The notes under the pieces: model-generated | What the model was told of the DNA's origin: nothing | Database searches by the model: none | The model's input: only the letters and a program-made list of their open reading frames with translations | Origin: Nocardioides albus | Lineage (GTDB): Bacteria; Actinomycetota; Actinomycetes; Propionibacteriales; Nocardioidaceae | Reading direction: 5' to 3' | Assembly: GCF_014648255.1 (NCBI RefSeq) | Contig: NZ_BMQT01000008.1 | Coordinates: forward strand, 124,001 to 188,000 | Length of the DNA stretch: 64,000 nt | Position numbers and translations under genes: made by a program | Shown here: one piece after another, positions 60,682 to 64,000 of the stretch | Layout of the letters: each line of letters begins with the position of its first letter | How positions within the stretch are numbered: position 1 is the first letter of the stretch

Positions 60682-61880
60682 GCCAGCTCCTCCACGCCAT
60701 CCGTCGAGGACCCAGAGAGCGGGATGGAAGCCCGCAGCCGGAAGCCCCGCACCTCCGGCCCCGCCACCAGGGTGCCGCCTAGTGCCTCGACGCGCGACCG
60801 CATTCCCACGATTCCCATCCCCGGGCCCCTCTCCCCGCTCGACACGTCCGATCCCCGCCCGTCGTCCGCCACCGTCACCACCAGCTCGCCCGGCGAGGCG
60901 GAGCTTCTCGAGATCACCACTTCTGCCCGGGAGGCGTCCGCATGCCGCAGCACGTTGGTGAGCCCTTCCTGGACCACGGCGTACGCAGCCCGCGCAGCCT
61001 CCCCCGGGACCGACTCGGTCTCGAGCCGCAGCGAGACCTCGAGACCACCGGTGCGCACCCGTTCGACCAGTGCAGGCAGGTCCGCGAGCCCGTGCTCCGG
61101 CGAGCGCGGTGCCGACCCGGCGTCGGGTGCGGCGTCGGTCAACCGGGCCAGCTGCCGGCGCAGCAGATCGAGCGACTCCTTGCTCTCGGCTCGGATCGCC
61201 TCCAGGTTGCGCCGGGCCGCCTCGGGGTCACGGTCGAGCACGTGCAGCGCGGCGCCGGCCTGCATCGCGATCACAGCCAGGCCGTGGCCGACACCGTCGT
61301 GCAGGTCCGCGGCCATCCGCACCCGCTCCTCGCTGACCGCCCGGCGCTGCCGCTGGGCGCGGGCCTCGTTGCGCGCGCGCAGCGCGGTCGCGATCGCACC
61401 GCAGGCAGCGATGATCGCAACCTGCCCGATGGCCTGCCATATCGACAGGTCGCTCTCGAGCCCGGGGCCGTGACCGCCCGATCCCCCAGGGCCCCACGGC
61501 GGCCCCTGCGACCCCGATCCAGACCTGTCGGGGTTCAGCATCATTCCGGTGACAGCCAGCGCCGCGCCCCCGATCGTCCAGCCGACCCAACGGCGCAACG
61601 GCAGCGACAGCGCGACCGCGAAGGTGACGGCAGGAAGCACGAAGAAGATCGGCCCGGGACCGTACCCGGCCGCGAAGTAGACCCCGACGAACAGCCCGCT
61701 GACCGCGACCACCCAGCCACGGGGCTGCTGCAGCAGCACGGGGACGATCGCCCCCAGGGCGAGCACGGCGACCAGGAACGTCGAGCCGCCGGAATCGGCC
61801 CGGGAGCTGGTCGCCAGCGAGCCGACCACCACGACCACCACGACCAGCCACGGCAGCGGATGACGGCGTAACCAGGACAT
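60678..61880 (-). CDS. Sensor histidine kinase (HPK7/HisKA_3)
   Basis: 400 residues from ATG 61880. The N-terminal half has four or five membrane helices; a soluble HisKA_3 region follows with the phospho-acceptor in LHDGVGHGLAVIAMQAG, then a HATPase domain (GLTNVLRHADAS, ADDGRGSD, GPGMGIVGMRSRVEALGG). The kinase is of the small integral-sensor type paired with NarL regulators. Signal unknown; similar systems control ABC exporters near them. Confidence 0.93.
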   Translation of the reverse strand: MSWLRRHPLPWLVVVVVVVGSLATSSRADSGGSTFLVAVLALGAIVPVLLQQPRGWVVAVSGLFVGVYFAAGYGPGPIFFVLPAVTFAVALSLPLRRWVGWTIGGAALAVTGMMLNPDRSGSGSQGPPWGPGGSGGHGPGLESDLSIWQAIGQVAIIAACGAIATALRARNEARAQRQRRAVSEERVRMAADLHDGVGHGLAVIAMQAGAALHVLDRDPEAARRNLEAIRAESKESLDLLRRQLARLTDAAPDAGSAPRSPEHGLADLPALVERVRTGGLEVSLRLETESVPGEAARAAYAVVQEGLTNVLRHADASRAEVVISRSSASPGELVVTVADDGRGSDVSSGERGPGMGIVGMRSRVEALGGTLVAGPEVRGFRLRASIPLSGSSTDGVEELA

Positions 61881-61937
61881 GGACACACCGTAGTTCGCGC
61901 GGGCGCCCGAGGCGTACGACACGATCGGGCGACCCGC

Positions 61938-61953
61938 TACGCAGATCTGCGTA
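61938..61953. promoter_or_regulatory. Perfect 16-bp palindrome in the kinase/ABC divergent promoter
   Basis: TACGCAGATCTGCGTA. It lies midway between the kinase start (61880) and the ABC start (62012) and has the inverted TAC..GTA shape typical of NarL/LuxR-type operator sites. Confidence 0.65.
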
Positions 61954-62011
61954 ACCCGGAGCATCACTGGAGCCGACGCCACCACGGCCCTGCTGCGGAA
62001 CCGTGGTCGCC

Positions 62012-62932
62012 ATGAAGGAACTCGTGGTTGAGACCGACGGGCTGACCAAACGGTACGGCGAGCGGCTTGCCGTCGACCGGGTCAGCATGACCGTCGAGCG
62101 TGGCGAGGTGTACGGCTTCCTCGGCCCCAACGGGGCCGGCAAGACGACCACCTTGCGGATGATGCTCGGTCTGATCCGGCCCACCGCCGGATCCGCCAGC
62201 GTCCTGGGTCGCCCCGCCGGGCGGCCCGAGGTCACTGCCAGGATCGGCGCACTGATCGAAGGCCCTGGCTTCTACCCCTACCTGAACGGCCGCGACAACC
62301 TGCGCACGATGGCGCGCTATCAGGGACTGCCGAACGCGGAGGTCGACCGCGTGCTGGAGATGGTCGACCTCGCCGACCGGGCGAAGGATGCCTTCAAGGG
62401 CTACTCGCTCGGCATGAAGCAGCGGCTCGGGGTCGCTTGCGCCATGCTCGGCTCCCCCGACCTGCTCGTGCTCGACGAGCCCACCAACGGGCTCGACCCG
62501 GCCGGCATGGCCGACATGCGGGCCCTGGTGGTCGCGCTGGCCGAGGCCGGCCAGACGGTGATCCTCTCCAGCCACATCCTCGCCGAGGTGCAGGAGATCT
62601 GCGATCGCGTCGGCGTCATCAACCAGGGTCGGCTGCTGCGGGAGTCCACGGTGGCCGAGCTGCGCGGCGCGGCGACCCTACGGATCCGGGCCACCCCCGA
62701 GGACACCGCGCTGGCGGTCCTCATGCGGATGGCCGGTGACGAAGGGGTACGCCGGGTCGGCAACGAGTCGCTCGAGGTCGATCTGCCGGCCTCGGCAGCA
62801 CCGGAGGTCGTACGTCAGCTGGTCTCCCGCTCCGTCGACGTTCATCAGGTCACCGTCGCGGAGCGTTCCCTGGAGGACGCCTTCTTCGAGATGACCGGCA
62901 CCACCAGCACGGAACAGGAGCTCGTGTCATGA
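62012..62932 (+). CDS. ABC transporter ATP-binding protein
   Basis: 306 residues from ATG 62012 (GTG 62003 is possible; neither has a clear Shine-Dalgarno). Walker A GPNGAGKTT, signature YSLGMKQRLG, Walker B LLVLDEPTNGLDP, and a C-terminal DrrA/NatA-like extension. It drives export, likely with the permease below, of a drug, lipid or peptide. Its stop overlaps the permease start (ATGA). Confidence 0.94.
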   Translation: MKELVVETDGLTKRYGERLAVDRVSMTVERGEVYGFLGPNGAGKTTTLRMMLGLIRPTAGSASVLGRPAGRPEVTARIGALIEGPGFYPYLNGRDNLRTMARYQGLPNAEVDRVLEMVDLADRAKDAFKGYSLGMKQRLGVACAMLGSPDLLVLDEPTNGLDPAGMADMRALVVALAEAGQTVILSSHILAEVQEICDRVGVINQGRLLRESTVAELRGAATLRIRATPEDTALAVLMRMAGDEGVRRVGNESLEVDLPASAAPEVVRQLVSRSVDVHQVTVAERSLEDAFFEMTGTTSTEQELVS

Positions 62933-63774
62933 CCGCATTCCTGAACAGCACCCGCGCGGAGCTTCTGCGCCTGCGCCGGTGGTCGGCGATCTGGGTGATC
63001 ATCGGCGCCGGCCAGGCTTTGACTCTCTCCTTCGGGTACGTCTTCAACTACGTCGCCTACAAGACGGGTGACGACAACTTCGCCGAGGACGGTGCGACCA
63101 GCGCCCAGCTGCTCGCCGAGCTGATGCCGAGCGCGATCCCGGACGTCATCATCAGCGGGCTGCCGATGTTCGGTGGAGCGCTGGCGATGGTGGTCGGTGC
63201 TCTGGTCGCGGGCAACGGCTTCGGCTGGGGCACCTGGAAGACCGTCTTCACCCAGGGGCCGAGCCGGGTCGCCGCCGTCGGCGGCTCGCTGGCCGCGGTG
63301 ACGGTGCTCGTCTTCGCGATGATGTCGGCGACGCTCGTGCTGTGCACCGGCGTCTCGGTGGCGATCGCCGCCACCGAGGGGCAGACGATCGCCATGCCCG
63401 TGCTGAGCGACCTGGCTGCGTCCTTCGGTGCCGGGTTCCTGGTGCTGGAGATGTGGGCGCTGCTCGGGTTCCTGGTCGGCGTGCTCGCCAAGGGCCCCGC
63501 CCTTGCCGTCGGCCTGGGCCTGGTCTGGTCGCTGGTCGTCGAGAACCTGCTCCGTGGTGTCGGCGGCCTGCTCTCGGGGGTCGAGTCCGTCACCGACGCG
63601 CTCCCCGGCACCGCGGGCGGGTCGCTGGCCGGCGCGATCGTCGGCGGACCCAACGGCACCCCGGGAGTCCTCGATGCGATCTCGGGCGAGCGGGCGCTGC
63701 TCACCGTCGCGGCGTACGTCCTGGTCGCCGGCGGCGCGGCCCTCGTCGTGATGAGGCGGCGCGACCTCGCCTGA
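62929..63774 (+). CDS. ABC-2-type transporter permease
   Basis: 281 residues with about six helices. The N terminus FLNSTRAELLRLRRW is typical of ABC-2 permeases, and a long extracytoplasmic loop lies near FAEDGATSAQLLAELMPSAI. It pairs with the ATPase upstream through an ATGA overlap. The substrate is unknown; the sensor kinase next door suggests a response to envelope or antibiotic stress (inference). Confidence 0.9.
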   Translation: MTAFLNSTRAELLRLRRWSAIWVIIGAGQALTLSFGYVFNYVAYKTGDDNFAEDGATSAQLLAELMPSAIPDVIISGLPMFGGALAMVVGALVAGNGFGWGTWKTVFTQGPSRVAAVGGSLAAVTVLVFAMMSATLVLCTGVSVAIAATEGQTIAMPVLSDLAASFGAGFLVLEMWALLGFLVGVLAKGPALAVGLGLVWSLVVENLLRGVGGLLSGVESVTDALPGTAGGSLAGAIVGGPNGTPGVLDAISGERALLTVAAYVLVAGGAALVVMRRRDLA

Positions 63775-63795
63775 CCTCCGGAAACATGTCTTTAC

Positions 63796-63834
63796 CACAC
63801 GCCGAGCCGGGTCAGTGACGCGTCTCGGCGTGTG
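63796..63834 (+). terminator. Hairpin terminator after the ABC permease
   Basis: A perfect 11-base stem CACACGCCGAG/CTCGGCGTGTG with a 17-base loop, 22 bases after the stop. The loop and right arm read GTGACGCGTCTCGGC, related to a module of the elements at 10149, 17360 and 19773. Confidence 0.72.
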
Positions 63835-63877
63835 ACCGACAATGCGAGTGTGACCTGCGTTAAGTCTACTGTTTTGG

Positions 63878-63899
63878 TGGACAACAACCAGGTTGCCCA
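63878..63899. promoter_or_regulatory. Palindrome before the last gene
   Basis: TGGACAAC, six bases, then GTTGCCCA: inverted arms with one mismatch, 44 bases before GTG 63943. Candidate operator. Confidence 0.45.
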
Positions 63900-63942
63900 C
63901 ACTCAACGTCGAGACGTTCCCGTCTAGAAGAGGTTCCCACCC

Positions 63943-64000
63943 GTGTCCTCAAACATGCCCGAGCCCACCCCGCTCATCGAGGCTCCCAAGTCCAAGCTCC
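63943..64000 (+). CDS. Start of an unidentified protein, cut by the window end
   Basis: GTG 63943 is preceded by AGAAGAGG (63927-63934). The 19 visible codons give MSSNMPEPTPLIEAPKSKL. Too little is seen to name a family. Upstream lie the terminator at 63796 and a palindrome, so the gene has its own promoter region. Confidence 0.6.
   Translation, partial: MSSNMPEPTPLIEAPKSKL

Overview
The window is a GC-rich, gene-dense actinobacterial chromosome segment. Codon use, F420-type oxidoreductases and the Mycobacterium-like block at its left end point to the Propionibacteriales, and Nocardioides or a close relative is my best guess (inference; no rRNA or other marker is present). I see no rRNA, tRNA, CRISPR array, insertion sequence or prophage module. 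One tyrosine recombinase stands alone.

Positions 1-10200 hold a conserved core block in the order of the M. tuberculosis Rv1822-Rv1832 region: a CDP-alcohol phosphotransferase-like membrane protein, DUF881, small basic protein, DUF881, gcvH, a GarA/OdhI-type FHA protein, a FtsR-type MerR regulator, a bifunctional nuclease, a second MerR regulator, then a glycine riboswitch in front of gcvP. It joins cell-envelope/division functions to glycine cleavage and 2-oxoglutarate control. A truncated CNNM/HlyC-type CBS protein precedes it.

Positions 10200-21000 hold housekeeping and stress genes: sbcD-sbcC, pepN, an OsmC protein, a SoxR-controlled SDR plus QueA-like pair, a cyclophilin lipoprotein and an acetyltransferase. 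The three convergent junctions here carry one family of long palindromic elements, probably bidirectional terminators.

Positions 21000-28700 are small accessory genes: a MauE-type membrane protein and partner, a Tat-exported PHP-domain hydrolase, VOC, HesB-like, YjbR and PPOX proteins, a secreted S37-type peptidase, an LLM oxidoreductase and a DUF5994 protein.

Positions 28700-37000 form a catabolic regulon: AMP ligase, acyl-CoA dehydrogenase, alkyl-sulfatase-like metallo-hydrolase and acyl-CoA carboxyltransferase on one strand, with a divergent TetR and an MFS permease. Three copies of a 15-bp operator mark its promoters. Positions 37000-41000 are a tightly overlapping phnD-phnC-phnE-phosphatase-TetR operon.

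Positions 41000-56300 are a mosaic of single genes and pairs: M20 hydrolase, AzlC/AzlD, a GlxA-type regulator divergent from a TetR, alpha/beta hydrolases, methyltransferases (one frameshifted), the recombinase, a DksA/TraR protein, a secreted lipase, DDAH, acetyltransferases and VOC proteins. Positions 56300-64000 hold an AraC-VOC-UvrA-like cassette, a divergent unlisted 56-residue Cys-rich peptide gene, a NarL-type two-component system divergent from an ABC exporter, and the start of one further gene cut by the window edge.
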